In this document: positions 1-9,539 of the stretch, one piece after another
How the letters are laid out: the number at the start of each line of letters is the position of its first letter
Position numbering within the stretch: position 1 is the first letter of the stretch
NCBI RefSeq assembly: GCF_947503375.1
Contig: NZ_CANNDQ010000011.1
Location: 1 to 49,919, forward strand
DNA: 49,919 bases
Reading direction: 5' to 3'
From: an uncultured Psychroserpens sp.
Lineage (GTDB): Bacteria; Bacteroidota; Bacteroidia; Flavobacteriales; Flavobacteriaceae
Translations under genes and position numbers: made by a program
Notes under the pieces: model-generated
The model's database searches: none
Told to the model about the DNA's origin: nothing
The model's input: the letters and a program-made list of their open reading frames with translations, nothing else

Positions 1-803
1 TCAAAAACGGTTACCGAAAACGTAGTTGTTGTCTCTGGGCTTACGTCAATACTTGCAGTTGCCTCTCCTGTACTCCAAAGATAAGTTTCTCCACCAGATG
101 CAGTAAGGGTTATTGTTGATCCATTGCAAATTTCTGTATCTTCTCCAGCATTGGCAACAACTGTGTTGCCAATTATAAAAACTGTAATCGAATCGGAGTT
201 TTCGCACCCATCAGTAACACCAGTAACTGTATACAGAGTGTCTACTGTAGGGCTAACTGTTATACTTTGAGTTGTTTCGCCTGTATTCCATAAGTAACTA
301 TCTGCACCGTTAGCAGTGAGTATAACACTTTCACCAATAGTAATTGTTTCATCGATTCCAGCGTCAACATCAGGTAATTGATTAACAACTACAGTAACTT
401 CATCAATTTCACTAGTACATCCGTTTTCGGTTACTTGTACAAAATATGTAGTTGTAGTGTTCGGGTTTATGGTAATGTTTTGAGTAGTTTGGCCAGTATT
501 CCATAAATAAGTTGTTCCTCCTGACGCAGTTAAAGTAGCTGACTCTCCTTCACAGATAGAAATATCGTCTCCAGCATTTGCCACAGGTAATAAATTTACA
601 TTTACTGTAGCACTTGCTTGAGTTGTGCTTCCGTCTGGATGTGTACCAGTAACAGTATATGTTTGACTGTTAGCTGGATTTACATCTATTGAAGCACCAG
701 TAATATTTCCTGGAAGCCATACATATGAATCAGCTCCAGAAGCTGTTAATGTGGTAGTTTCACCTTCGCAAATATCTATATCATCTCCTGCATTTACTTG
801 ATA
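1..803 (-). repeat. Tandem Ig-like (PKD-like) repeats encoded in the lyase-like gene
   Basis: Four successive copies of a roughly 70-residue unit are read on the minus strand. They begin near positions 803, 590, 375 and 170. Each unit starts with a form of NAGDDIDICEGE, continues with TLTASGGxxYLWNTG and ends with a Thr-rich strand such as TTTTYFVQV. The period of 205-215 bases is regular. The copies have diverged, so this is protein-level repetition, typical of stalk regions of secreted Flavobacteriaceae proteins. Confidence 0.7.
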
Positions 804-2216
804 TTCTGTCGTACTGTTTGATTCGGCATCTGTTCCATTTATAAACTCTTCAATGTTTGTATAACCATCACCATCTTCATCACCATCATCAGTTCTAGAT
901 AAATCTCCAAAAGTATTTATTTCCCATTCATCTGCCATTCCATCATTATCTGTATCATAGTTTGTTGGTCTTGTATTGTTTGGCAAGTTAGGTAGTGTCC
1001 AGTTTTTGTTAAATGGATTTGTACTTATATTATTGATAACATTATTTATTTTCAGTATATCATAACTATCTTGATATGTGCTATATGTACCGTCAGCATT
1101 CAAAAACTTATTGGCTCCTACATCATTCAATACCTCATTATAGGTTTCTTGTGCAGAAATCACAGTCGGATTTTCTATTAACGGATGCATATTTGATGTA
1201 AACATGCTAGAAGGTAAAGACCCATTTGTTACAAATGATTGCCACAAATTTTGGTCATTTAGTTGAGGTGTAGGATAGTACTCAGGGTGATAATTATTTG
1301 CCGTATAGATATTTGGGTTTACACTTTGCACTTTATTAGCACTGCCATTAAGTGTATAATTACCTGGTCTTAAGTAATTACCTATAAAATTTATATTTGG
1401 ACTATTAACATTTGCAGTTGTCAAACGAGATTGCCAGTTAAAATATACATTGTTTATCAAGTCATATTGTAAATTTCCACTCACGTTTGGTGTTCGATGG
1501 CTTTGGTCAACATAAAGATTATTTTTGAATGTCATTAAACCTTGATCATTGGGTGTATTATGTCCTGCGATAATTCCAGTAGCATTTTCTGAAAAGACAG
1601 TTCTTTGAACGGTAATGTTCGTTAAATCTCCCCAATTACCGCTCATTCCTAGTGCTTGATCATCACAAAAACTGAATGAACAATGATCAATTACCAGTCC
1701 ATTAGTGCCATAAGACAGTAAACCATTATGTTCTCGTACATCAGGTAGCCCATTATATCTGCCATTTCTAAATCTTACATAGCGCCAAATTACATTATCA
1801 CAAGGCTGGGAAGGTCTATTATAACCACCTCCTAGTTGTATGATATGATTGCTAATGGTAATGCCGCCTTCTGGTGCTGTTTGACCCGCAACAGTAAAGT
1901 TTGAGTTTTCAGCAATTAATTCAATTGCAGATGTTAACGTAATAGTACCACTAACTTCAAAAACAATAATTCTAGGAACTGTCATCATTAGTGCTGCACG
2001 TAAACTTCCTTGACCAGAGTTATTTAGATTAGTTACTTTAACTACAATTCCACCTCTACCACCAGTTACATAACTTCCTCCTCCTTCAACAGAAGGAAAA
2101 GCTTTGGTTTGTGAATTCAAGTTGCTACTAAAAGTGAATAATATATATAATAAGAGAAACTTTATACAATATTTGGCATAGCCAATATTGTGGCAAGGTA
2201 TATTTGGGGATTTCAT
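1..2216 (-). CDS. Secreted pectate-lyase-like (PL1-type) beta-helix protein with Ig-like repeats, partial
   Basis: The reading frame opens at the ATG at 2216 and stays open to the left edge, giving about 738 residues; the C-terminus lies outside the window. A hydrophobic stretch near residues 20-34 looks like a signal peptide. The next 300 or so residues read like a pectate lyase superfamily domain: a GGRGG segment, then NNSGQGSLRAAL, an IVFEVSGTI strand, AGQTAPEGGITI, VIWRYVRFR and DHCSFS (near residue 175), all familiar from PL1-type proteins of Bacteroidota. A calcium-binding, thrombospondin-type-3-like stretch (DTDNDGMADEWE, near residue 420) follows, then at least four Ig-like repeats of about 70 residues. 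Such proteins usually end in a type IX secretion signal, which cannot be seen here. The substrate is unknown; pectate is only the family name. Confidence is high for the fold and moderate for lyase activity. Confidence 0.75.
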   Translation of the reverse strand, partial: MKSPNIPCHNIGYAKYCIKFLLLYILFTFSSNLNSQTKAFPSVEGGGSYVTGGRGGIVVKVTNLNNSGQGSLRAALMMTVPRIIVFEVSGTITLTSAIELIAENSNFTVAGQTAPEGGITISNHIIQLGGGYNRPSQPCDNVIWRYVRFRNGRYNGLPDVREHNGLLSYGTNGLVIDHCSFSFCDDQALGMSGNWGDLTNITVQRTVFSENATGIIAGHNTPNDQGLMTFKNNLYVDQSHRTPNVSGNLQYDLINNVYFNWQSRLTTANVNSPNINFIGNYLRPGNYTLNGSANKVQSVNPNIYTANNYHPEYYPTPQLNDQNLWQSFVTNGSLPSSMFTSNMHPLIENPTVISAQETYNEVLNDVGANKFLNADGTYSTYQDSYDILKINNVINNISTNPFNKNWTLPNLPNNTRPTNYDTDNDGMADEWEINTFGDLSRTDDGDEDGDGYTNIEEFINGTDAESNSTTEYQVNAGDDIDICEGETTTLTASGADSYVWLPGNITGASIDVNPANSQTYTVTGTHPDGSTTQASATVNVNLLPVANAGDDISICEGESATLTASGGTTYLWNTGQTTQNITINPNTTTTYFVQVTENGCTSEIDEVTVVVNQLPDVDAGIDETITIGESVILTANGADSYLWNTGETTQSITVSPTVDTLYTVTGVTDGCENSDSITVFIIGNTVVANAGEDTEICNGSTITLTASGGETYLWSTGEATASIDVSPETTTTFSVTVF

Positions 2217-2650
2217 TTGCTATTAATATTTGGGGCTTATTATGAGGGCAATCTATGTATTTATATTTAGAATTAACGTTTAAAGTATTAATTATTCGAT
2301 AAAATGTATTTTTTTATATTTATTTTCTTACAAAATAGAATATTCAGGTGTTTATAATTTTGAATTATTATTAATTATTTATCTTATTTACGATGAAGTG
2401 CATAAAAAAGACGTTCAATAACTAAAATTTAACATATGTAGGAATTTTTTGTATTTGTAATTCGTCGATAACAAATATGGATCTCACATAGTCAAACCAG
2501 TATAAATAAAATACACATAAAGAATTAGTTGTATTTCATACCTTATATATTCCTTTTTATCTAAACTAACCCTATACTATAAAGTCTGTTTGAAAAATTA
2601 ATTACATTCGTATCATCAACAATTAATTTTGTTACTTAAATCGTATTTAA
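2217..2650. other. Divergent intergenic region between the lyase-like gene and the polysaccharide locus
   Basis: These 434 bases are very AT-rich and contain no convincing reading frame. They separate two divergent genes, so both promoters should lie here. On the plus strand a TAATTTTG at 2624-2631 fits the Bacteroidota -7 consensus. On the minus strand only near-matches such as TACATTTT were seen. No tRNA, hairpin terminator or clear repeat was found. Confidence 0.5.
2624..2631 (+). promoter_or_regulatory. Candidate -7 promoter element for the polysaccharide operon
   Basis: TAATTTTG matches TAnnTTTG exactly and ends 19 bases before the ATG at 2651. The nearest TTTG upstream (2589-2592) is about 31 bases away, longer than the usual spacing, so the -33 box is doubtful. 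The predicted leader would be very short. Confidence 0.3.
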
Positions 2651-3214
2651 ATGAGTCACCAAAAAAGGCAATCTATATCTAGGGTTATTAAAGCTGACCT
2701 ATACAGGTATGGTGGTAAAACCAGTATTTTAAGTGGTTTTAAAGAACCAGGCTTTAGATACATGTACTTTTTTCGTAAAGTAGCCTGTCATAAAAAAATT
2801 TCTCCTTTTGGCTTGCTCTACAGGTTTATTCTAAGACGTTTAGGCTATAAGTATGGATTTCAAATACCAATTAGAGCTTCAATTGGTGAAGGTTTTTACA
2901 TAGGCCATTTTGGCACTCTAGTAATTAACGGTCAAACAGTAATAGGAAAAAACTGCAATATTGCTCATAATACGACAATTGGACAATCAAATAGAGGAAA
3001 GTTAAAGGGAGTCCCAACTATTGGTGATTTCGTTTGGATAGGAACAGGATCTGTTATTGTTGGTAATATAACCATTGGAAATAATGTATTAATAGCGCCA
3101 AATTCGTATGTGAATTTTAATGTGCCTGAAAATTCAATAGTAATTGGTAATCCTGGCGAAATAATTAGTCGAGAAAATCCTACTAAAGGATATATAAATA
3201 ATATCTTAGATTAA
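2651..3214 (+). CDS. Serine-acetyltransferase-like hexapeptide acyltransferase
   Basis: This 187-residue protein belongs to the left-handed beta-helix acyltransferase family (CysE/WcaB type). After an N-terminal helical segment (to about residue 70), hexapeptide-like turns run from about residue 75: IGEGFYIGHFG, INGQTVIGKNCNIAHNTTIGQ and then IGDFVWIGTGSVIVG. These are the usual acetyl-CoA-binding coils, and the His in GHFG sits where the family's catalytic base is found. It is shorter than true CysE (about 260 residues), as is usual for copies in capsule loci that O-acetylate sugars. As first gene of the polysaccharide operon it most likely acetylates a sugar of the repeat unit. It does not look like PglD, which is a sugar N-acetyltransferase with a separate N-terminal Rossmann-like domain. 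The acceptor cannot be told from sequence. Confidence 0.75.
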   Translation: MSHQKRQSISRVIKADLYRYGGKTSILSGFKEPGFRYMYFFRKVACHKKISPFGLLYRFILRRLGYKYGFQIPIRASIGEGFYIGHFGTLVINGQTVIGKNCNIAHNTTIGQSNRGKLKGVPTIGDFVWIGTGSVIVGNITIGNNVLIAPNSYVNFNVPENSIVIGNPGEIISRENPTKGYINNILD

Positions 3215-3250
3215 TGATTATGACCAGTAAACTAACAAATCATATACAAT

Positions 3251-4588
3251 TTGATTCCCAAGTTTAATTTATCTCAGTTTTTAACGAAAGGACTAAAAAA
3301 CACTACTGTAACGAATGTTATTACTGTAGGTCTAATGACCTTGGCAGTTAAGGGACTTGGGTTTGCAAAGGAAATAGTAATAGCCGATAGCTTTGGTTTA
3401 TCTGAACTTTTAGATACGTTTTACATTGCTATTTTAATTCCTAGTCTTATTAATGGTGTTTTTTTAGGTTCATTTCAAAGTGTATTCATTCCAAATTATG
3501 TTAGTACACTTAAGTCAAATAAGAATATTGGAGCATTTCAGAGTACAGGCTTTTTATTGACTATTGGTATTTCATCGCTATTTTTTATTCTCGCATATCT
3601 ATTTACAGATGTTTATTTAGAAGTCTTTTTTAGCGGCCATACAGAGAACTACTATGAACTTATAAAAACTCAATTTTATTTTGTTGCGCCATGTATTTTA
3701 TTTTGGGGATTTTCATCTCTACTAAATGCGCTACTAACCATTGATGATGAGTTTGCTTATTCATCATTGAGTGCTATTTTCACACCAATATCAATAATTA
3801 TAGCCCTATTGTTCTTCAAAGAAGCTCTAGGTAATTTAGTATTGGCTATAGGAACACTAGTAGGAAGCTTCTTAGGCTTTGTGTTTATTTTATCTGTGGC
3901 ATTAAAGCGTAAGATTATTCAAATAAATAGGCCAGATTTTCGCTCTTCAGACATGAACGTTTTATTTATGCAATTACCAGCTAAACTATCATCTAGTCTT
4001 TTAGTAGGGGTTAATCCACTTGTTGATCAATATTTTTCTGCTCAACTTATTGTAGGCTCAATTGCAGCATTGAATTATGGTATTCGTATTCCCGCATTTG
4101 CCATAGGCATTGTTGGTATTGCTTTAGGAAATGTGCTTCTGCCCTATTTCTCAAAGCAAGCCGTAGAGAATCAAGTAGAAACATTTAAAAAACTGAAAGT
4201 CATACTTAAATACCTTTTAATTGCTAGTAGTATTGGTACAGTATTTATTTTTATATTGTCAAGTCCAATTATTTCATTAATGTTTGAACGCAATGCGTTT
4301 ACAAGCACAGATACTGAGGTGGTGTCTAGAATTCAGCAAATGTATGTCTTACAAATTCCATCATATATTATTGGTTTGGTCATGATAAAATTCCTTACTT
4401 CAATCAATAAAAATAACTTTATGGTATTAACCTCAGTGATTAGTCTAGTCTTAAACATAACACTTAACTTTATCCTTATTGAACATATGGGAGTTTATGG
4501 TCTAGCTTTGGCTACTTCAATTGTTTCGATAACCAATAGTGTAATTTTATATATTTACATCAAACAGCTTAATAAAATGCATGTTTAA
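3251..4588 (+). CDS. MurJ/MviN-family lipid-linked oligosaccharide flippase (Wzx role)
   Basis: The 445-residue protein is a polytopic membrane protein with about a dozen hydrophobic segments. Its first 65 residues align by eye with the start of MurJ: a TVTNVI/LMTLAVKGLGFAKEIVIA helix, then a soluble turn and IPSLINGVFLGSFQSVFIPNY. It therefore belongs to the MOP superfamily, MurJ branch, rather than the classical Wzx branch. Its position after an acetyltransferase and before GTs and a Wzy argues that it flips the undecaprenyl-linked repeat unit and is not the essential lipid II flippase. The start is a TTG at 3251: the frame is closed by a stop 15 bases upstream, no ATG lies between, and the first internal Met falls inside the first helix. 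Its 3' end overlaps the next gene by 8 bases. Confidence 0.75.
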   Translation: MIPKFNLSQFLTKGLKNTTVTNVITVGLMTLAVKGLGFAKEIVIADSFGLSELLDTFYIAILIPSLINGVFLGSFQSVFIPNYVSTLKSNKNIGAFQSTGFLLTIGISSLFFILAYLFTDVYLEVFFSGHTENYYELIKTQFYFVAPCILFWGFSSLLNALLTIDDEFAYSSLSAIFTPISIIIALLFFKEALGNLVLAIGTLVGSFLGFVFILSVALKRKIIQINRPDFRSSDMNVLFMQLPAKLSSSLLVGVNPLVDQYFSAQLIVGSIAALNYGIRIPAFAIGIVGIALGNVLLPYFSKQAVENQVETFKKLKVILKYLLIASSIGTVFIFILSSPIISLMFERNAFTSTDTEVVSRIQQMYVLQIPSYIIGLVMIKFLTSINKNNFMVLTSVISLVLNITLNFILIEHMGVYGLALATSIVSITNSVILYIYIKQLNKMHV

Positions 4589-5465
4589 CATAATAACACC
4601 TACATATAACCGAGAAAAATTAATTCATAGGGTTTATGATTCGTTAAATAGTCAAACCTATAAAAAATTTAAATGGATCGTTATAGATGATGCCAGCTTA
4701 GATAATACAAAATCTCTCATAGAAAATTGGAAAAGTGTTACCAGAGATTTTGAAATTGAGTATTATTGTCTCACTGAAAATATGGGTAAACCAAAAGCAG
4801 TCAATTTTGGATTAACAAAATGTACATTTCCATACACAATAATAGCTGATAGTGATGATACGTTTTCAGAAAACGCTCTTGAAGTCATAATGGATCTATG
4901 GAATCATATTACTAACGATAAAATTGCTGCAATATGGACGCTTGTGCTTGATGAAGATGATAAGATTAAGGGAGACAAGTTTCCAAAAGATAAATGGCAA
5001 GTCGGATTCAAAGAAAGGGTCTTAAATCAAAAACAACAATTAGTTGGCGATAAATGGACCATATGGAAAACAGATGTTTTGAAGGCCCATCCTTTGTATT
5101 CTGATACAAAAAGCCATATTGAAGAAAGTCAAACTTGGAATGCAATTAATAAAAAATATGATTTTCTCTGTGTTAATAAATCTTTTTTGAAAGCACATAT
5201 ATCGCCTAACAGCTTAATTACATCTAAAAAGTCTAGAAAACAGTTATCAAGAGGAGGCTATTACAGCGCTTATTACGCATTACACAATGTTAAAACTTCA
5301 GATATAATAAAATACAGTTATTATAGAAATCAAGCCTTTAATTACGTAAAGTCATGGTTGTTTTATTCAGATAAAAAACTAAAACTATCATTTTCAAAAC
5401 GGTTTGTTTCCATTATCATATTTTTGTTTAAAACCCCTCAACGTTTAATTAAAAGGTTAAAATGA
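4581..5465 (+). CDS. Family 2 glycosyltransferase (GT-A)
   Basis: The 294-residue protein starts with IITPTYNREKLIHRVYDSLNSQT, the nucleotide-binding start of GT2 enzymes, followed by VIDDASLDNT. A DSDD motif near residue 90 is the metal- and sugar-nucleotide-binding DxD. The rest (HIEESQTWNAI near residue 190) fits the acceptor-side region of cytosolic, inverting GT2 transferases. There is no membrane domain apart from a weakly hydrophobic C-terminal stretch. It overlaps the flippase gene by 8 bases and the next gene by 4 (ATGA), so it is translationally tied to both. It presumably adds one sugar of the repeat unit at the cytoplasmic face. Donor and acceptor are unknown. Confidence 0.85.
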   Translation: MFNIITPTYNREKLIHRVYDSLNSQTYKKFKWIVIDDASLDNTKSLIENWKSVTRDFEIEYYCLTENMGKPKAVNFGLTKCTFPYTIIADSDDTFSENALEVIMDLWNHITNDKIAAIWTLVLDEDDKIKGDKFPKDKWQVGFKERVLNQKQQLVGDKWTIWKTDVLKAHPLYSDTKSHIEESQTWNAINKKYDFLCVNKSFLKAHISPNSLITSKKSRKQLSRGGYYSAYYALHNVKTSDIIKYSYYRNQAFNYVKSWLFYSDKKLKLSFSKRFVSIIIFLFKTPQRLIKRLK

Positions 5466-6583
5466 ACTTTATAAAATATCTTATTTTAATTATGCTGCTT
5501 TGGGGAATACCAAGCTTTTTTGCTTATGATGTATCTATAGGAAGTAAGTTAAGCTACCTTAATTTAGGGCTTTTATTATTCTATTATTTATTAAGTGAGA
5601 AACGACAACTCGCTATTCCATTCTTAGCACTCGGATTATTTTATTTTATAATTAGTGGGCTAATGTTTGTTGAAGATACTGAATACTTTAACGACGAATT
5701 ACTTAAATATCTAATTCTTATTATCTGCGGTACTGAAGTGGCTAGAAACACAACATTAAAAGAACTCTTTATTATATTGCTATTAGGTGCTTCAAGTATA
5801 CTGATACATGCTTTAGTCTATCAAGATGACTACGGTAGGTATAGCGGACTATATCTAGATCCAAATGGCGCAGGATTTGTTTGTATTTTGGCTTACTGTT
5901 TGAGTTTCTCAATCAAACAAAAAAAATTAAGATTGTTAGGTCAATTCTTAGTTACTTTTGCTGGTTTATTGACATTTTCAAGAACATTTATTCTGTTGTG
6001 GTTAATAGTAAGCATCGTATCTGTCATTGCTAATAAAAAGAACTCTCTTAATTTTGGACTAGGAATCGGAGCAATCATCGTTGTCTTTAGTTTGGCTACA
6101 ATTGTACAATTTAACACTACCCGATTCTCAGCATTAGAGAATCTGTTTGGTGAAAAACCAAACTCTAGTATTAATGTCATAAAAGAAGACTCGCGATTAG
6201 ACACTTGGTCTAGATATAGTGATATGATTACAGAAAACCCGATCTTTGGTAATGGATTCAAAGTGTTGAGTGGTGAGAGCGAAGCTAAGCAAGGGGTGCA
6301 TAATACATATCTTATGATTTTAGGAGAATCAGGTATATTCCCTTTCTTAATAGTAATAACACTTTATCTGTATATGCTATGGAAAAGTACGTTTGAATTC
6401 AAATCTAGAAGTCATAGATTCATGTTAGCTATAAGTATTATTATTATTTTGATGAGTACTCATAATTATTTTGACAATCACCTCATAATTTTTCTATCTC
6501 TCTGGCTTTTTGTGAATTTAAGTAACAAAGAACTTATAGAAGAAAATCAAATTAATATCAACACTAAAACCGCTTCGCTTTGA
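5462..6583 (+). CDS. O-antigen polymerase/ligase-like membrane protein (Wzy candidate)
   Basis: The 373-residue protein has about ten to eleven hydrophobic segments and one larger loop between about residues 215 and 285. That loop contains SRLDTWSRYSDMITENPIFGNGFKVL, a stretch of the O-antigen ligase/polymerase (Wzy/WaaL) superfamily, followed by GVHNTYLMILGESG, where the His-Asn pair is typical of the family. In a locus with flippase, GTs, Wza and Wzc it most likely polymerises the repeat unit in the periplasm. A ligase role cannot be excluded from sequence. The start overlaps the GT2 stop (ATGA), and the stop overlaps the next gene's TTG (TTGA). Confidence 0.8.
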   Translation: MNFIKYLILIMLLWGIPSFFAYDVSIGSKLSYLNLGLLLFYYLLSEKRQLAIPFLALGLFYFIISGLMFVEDTEYFNDELLKYLILIICGTEVARNTTLKELFIILLLGASSILIHALVYQDDYGRYSGLYLDPNGAGFVCILAYCLSFSIKQKKLRLLGQFLVTFAGLLTFSRTFILLWLIVSIVSVIANKKNSLNFGLGIGAIIVVFSLATIVQFNTTRFSALENLFGEKPNSSINVIKEDSRLDTWSRYSDMITENPIFGNGFKVLSGESEAKQGVHNTYLMILGESGIFPFLIVITLYLYMLWKSTFEFKSRSHRFMLAISIIIILMSTHNYFDNHLIIFLSLWLFVNLSNKELIEENQININTKTASL

Positions 6584-7644
6584 CCATTATACATTTATCT
6601 AGCACATTAGGAGGTGGTGGCGCAGAACAAATGGTGCTCCAGCTAGCAAAGCAAAGTAATAAAAAAATAAAGACGATTGTGATTTCGCTGTCAGACACAA
6701 ACATTGGTCTAGAGAATAGGTTTAAAGAACACCATATTGAATATCATCTTTTAGGTGTGAATTCATTTAAGAATGCGACATTATTTTCAGGGCTTAAAAA
6801 ATTAAGACATATTCTTAATGCTCATGATAATGTTGTATTACATTGTCATATGTATCATGGCTTCTTACTAGGCTTAATTCATAAGCTCTTTTATAAGAAT
6901 ATTCCAATAATCTTTACACTACATTCCAGTACTATAGAAAACTTTGGAAGAAAACTTATGTTATATCTTACAAAACCTTTTAGAGTTAAAGATATTGTTT
7001 TTAGTATAAATGCCAAAACATGGTATCTAAAAACGAAAAGTGAAATTATACCAAATGGAGTTAATTTTAATGAGTTAACTCCAGCAAGTCAAAGAAATCA
7101 TAAAAAAACAGAACCATTCACTTTTTTATTTCTTGGGCGACTCAATACTGAAAAAAATCCACTTCGTATGGTTTCTGCTGCTCAACAATTATTAGCGCAC
7201 AACATCGAAAATTTTGTTATAGATTTTGTTGGGCGTGGTATCATGCAGTCAGAACTAGAAAGTGCTATTGGAAACAACAAATTGAGTCAACATTTTAATA
7301 TTTTGGGATTTCAAAATAACATCAAGCCATTTTTAGATAAAGCACACTGCCTAGTGTTGCCATCACTGTGGGAAGGCATGCCAGTTTCATTAATTGAAGC
7401 TGCAGCAGCAAAGCTACCTATCATATCAACACCTGTTGGTAGTATTCCTGATTTTTTAAATAATACCAATGCTTATGTAAGTAATTTAGAGAACTTTCAT
7501 ATGGCCATGATAGATGTTTATAATAACTATGAAGTAGCCATTGAAAAATCAAACCTATTATTCACAGAAATAGAATCACAATTTAAAATTGAAAATGTTT
7601 ACGCTAAGCATTTAAAACTCTACCAATATTGTCTGAACAAATAA
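6580..7644 (+). CDS. Family 4 glycosyltransferase (paralogue of the gene at 12621)
   Basis: The 354-residue protein is a GT-B fold retaining transferase of family GT4. It shows the N-terminal glycine-rich loop LGGGGAEQMV, the middle FLFLGRLNTEKNPLRMVSAA segment that opens the donor domain, and the EX7E motif EGMPVSLIE. The start is a TTG that overlaps the preceding stop as TTGA. I accept it because the paralogue at 12621, aligned from residue 1, begins with ATG at the same place (MTIIH versus MTIVH). The two proteins share motif after motif over their whole length, so they come from a duplication. Each probably adds a different or repeated sugar in the same polymer. Confidence 0.85.
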   Translation: MTIIHLSSTLGGGGAEQMVLQLAKQSNKKIKTIVISLSDTNIGLENRFKEHHIEYHLLGVNSFKNATLFSGLKKLRHILNAHDNVVLHCHMYHGFLLGLIHKLFYKNIPIIFTLHSSTIENFGRKLMLYLTKPFRVKDIVFSINAKTWYLKTKSEIIPNGVNFNELTPASQRNHKKTEPFTFLFLGRLNTEKNPLRMVSAAQQLLAHNIENFVIDFVGRGIMQSELESAIGNNKLSQHFNILGFQNNIKPFLDKAHCLVLPSLWEGMPVSLIEAAAAKLPIISTPVGSIPDFLNNTNAYVSNLENFHMAMIDVYNNYEVAIEKSNLLFTEIESQFKIENVYAKHLKLYQYCLNK

Positions 7645-7674
7645 TTTAAAATAAAGCCTTTACCCTAAAGCAGT

Positions 7675-9522
7675 ATGTGCGGAATATATGGAACAACAAT
7701 AAAATACAACGAAGCTCAAGTAAAACAAAAGCTTGAACGAACTGCGTTTAGAGGACCAGATAAAATGGGTTGGAGCTTCTATAAAGGTAATAATGCGGTT
7801 ATTTTTGGACACAATAGATTGTCTATCATAGACCTTGATGCAAGGTCAAACCAGCCATTTACATATCAAAGTCATATTCATGTCGTTTATAATGGAGAAA
7901 TATACAATTTTAGAGCACTAAAGCTTAAGCTGGAACAAAAAGGCTACGCTTTTAAAACCGCAAGTGACACCGAAGTTGTTTGTGCTGCATATCTAGCATA
8001 TGGTGAAGATTGTGTAAATCACTTCAATGGAATGTTTGCTTTTGTTATTTATGATGAAAAAAAGCAGGAGCTATTTGGTGCAAGAGATCGTTTAGGTCAA
8101 AAACCATTCTATTATTATCACAATGGTTTAGACTTTGAATTTTCAAGCCAGTTGTCTTCTATTCAATTATTTAATGATCAGCTTTCTGTTTCTCAAAAAT
8201 CTATTGGCTATTACCTAGCATGGGGAAATATACCTGACCCATACTCTATCTTTAATGAAATTAAAAAATTGCCACCTGGCCATTGTTTTAAATTTGACAT
8301 TAATACAGGTAAATTGATAACCTCCTGTTATTGGGATATAGACTATCTAGGGAAAACTACTTATAAAGGCACTTATGAAGCGGCTAAAACAGAACTCAGT
8401 TCGCTTTTAAATGATGCTGTTTCGTCTCGTCTTTTTGCTGATGTTCCAGTTGGTGTATTCCTTTCTGGTGGTGTAGATTCATCAGTTGTAGCAGCAGTAG
8501 CATCAAAGCAATCTAATGCTAAAGTAAAGACATTTTCAATTAAATTTAATGAAGTAGAATTTGACGAAAGCCAATATGCGCAACAAGTAGCAGACCATTT
8601 AAAGACAGATCATAATGTTATAGAATGTAATTATAAAGAAGGGATGAGCCTTATTGATGGGTTCTATAAATATTATGATGAGCCTTTTGCAGATTCGTCA
8701 GCAATTCCTTCAATGTTATTGGCTAAACACACCAGAGAACAGGTTACAGTTGCCCTTTCAGGTGATGGAGGTGATGAAAGCTTTATTGGTTATCAACGTT
8801 ACAATTGGGTAAAGACAAAGAGTAAGTTGTATGACATACCTTATGGTCTAAGAAAACTTTCATCTGCTATTTTGAAACACATTCCTAATTACAAACTCAA
8901 AATAGTAGCTGAAGCATTAAAAACCAAAAATAGGAATACGGCTTATTTAAATGTGATGACAGGAATAAACCTCTCATACATTCAAAATGGTGAACAATTC
9001 AGAACTGTTGAAGCATTAAAATATTTAGAGCATAATAATAAAAACTTATACGAACGTGTTTCAGATTTTGATATTAAAACATATCTTAATTGGGACATTA
9101 ATACTAAGGTAGATCGAGCAACTATGGCTTATTCGCTAGAAGCCAGAGCGCCTTTAATGGATCACAGAATAGTAGATTTTGCAAGAGCTTTGCCTACCGA
9201 TTTCAAAATCATCAATGGAAACCAAAAACGGATATTAAAAGATGTTTTATATCAATACGTTCCTAAACATATTTTTGACAGACCAAAAGCGGGCTTTGCT
9301 ATTCCTTTTGCTGATTGGTTTAGGAAAGATCTAAAAGACTACGTGCTAAGTGAGTTAGATGATGACAGTCTTAAATCTATCCCAAACATCAATATAGATA
9401 ATGTCAGGTTTATGATAAAGCAACACATGGATGGTTCATGGAATAGGTATCCATTAATTTGGAAACTGATCGTCTTGAAACAATGGCTTAATCATCAAGC
9501 AAAAGGGGTCTCAATTAAATAA
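7675..9522 (+). CDS. Asparagine-synthetase-like glutamine amidotransferase (AsnB family), first copy
   Basis: The 615-residue protein has the complete AsnB layout. Cys2 is the class II glutaminase nucleophile (MCGIYG); FRGPD, GHNRLSIIDL, NGEIYNF and SDTEV complete the glutaminase domain in about 200 residues. The synthetase half has the PP-loop FLSGGVDSS near residue 263, DEPFADSS and SGDGGDE. All residues usually required look present, so it should use glutamine, ATP and a carboxylate to form an amide. In polysaccharide loci, AsnB homologues such as WbpS are thought to amidate uronic acids. The location between GTs of this operon supports that reading over cellular asparagine synthesis. A second, different copy follows after 17 bases. 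Confidence 0.85.
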   Translation: MCGIYGTTIKYNEAQVKQKLERTAFRGPDKMGWSFYKGNNAVIFGHNRLSIIDLDARSNQPFTYQSHIHVVYNGEIYNFRALKLKLEQKGYAFKTASDTEVVCAAYLAYGEDCVNHFNGMFAFVIYDEKKQELFGARDRLGQKPFYYYHNGLDFEFSSQLSSIQLFNDQLSVSQKSIGYYLAWGNIPDPYSIFNEIKKLPPGHCFKFDINTGKLITSCYWDIDYLGKTTYKGTYEAAKTELSSLLNDAVSSRLFADVPVGVFLSGGVDSSVVAAVASKQSNAKVKTFSIKFNEVEFDESQYAQQVADHLKTDHNVIECNYKEGMSLIDGFYKYYDEPFADSSAIPSMLLAKHTREQVTVALSGDGGDESFIGYQRYNWVKTKSKLYDIPYGLRKLSSAILKHIPNYKLKIVAEALKTKNRNTAYLNVMTGINLSYIQNGEQFRTVEALKYLEHNNKNLYERVSDFDIKTYLNWDINTKVDRATMAYSLEARAPLMDHRIVDFARALPTDFKIINGNQKRILKDVLYQYVPKHIFDRPKAGFAIPFADWFRKDLKDYVLSELDDDSLKSIPNINIDNVRFMIKQHMDGSWNRYPLIWKLIVLKQWLNHQAKGVSIK

Positions 9523-9539
9523 TTATTTGAAAACAAACT

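Noticed and set aside
1..803. CRISPR-like repetition
   Set aside because: The repeated units are diverged coding sequence with a period of about 210 bases and no spacers, so they are protein domains, not a CRISPR array.
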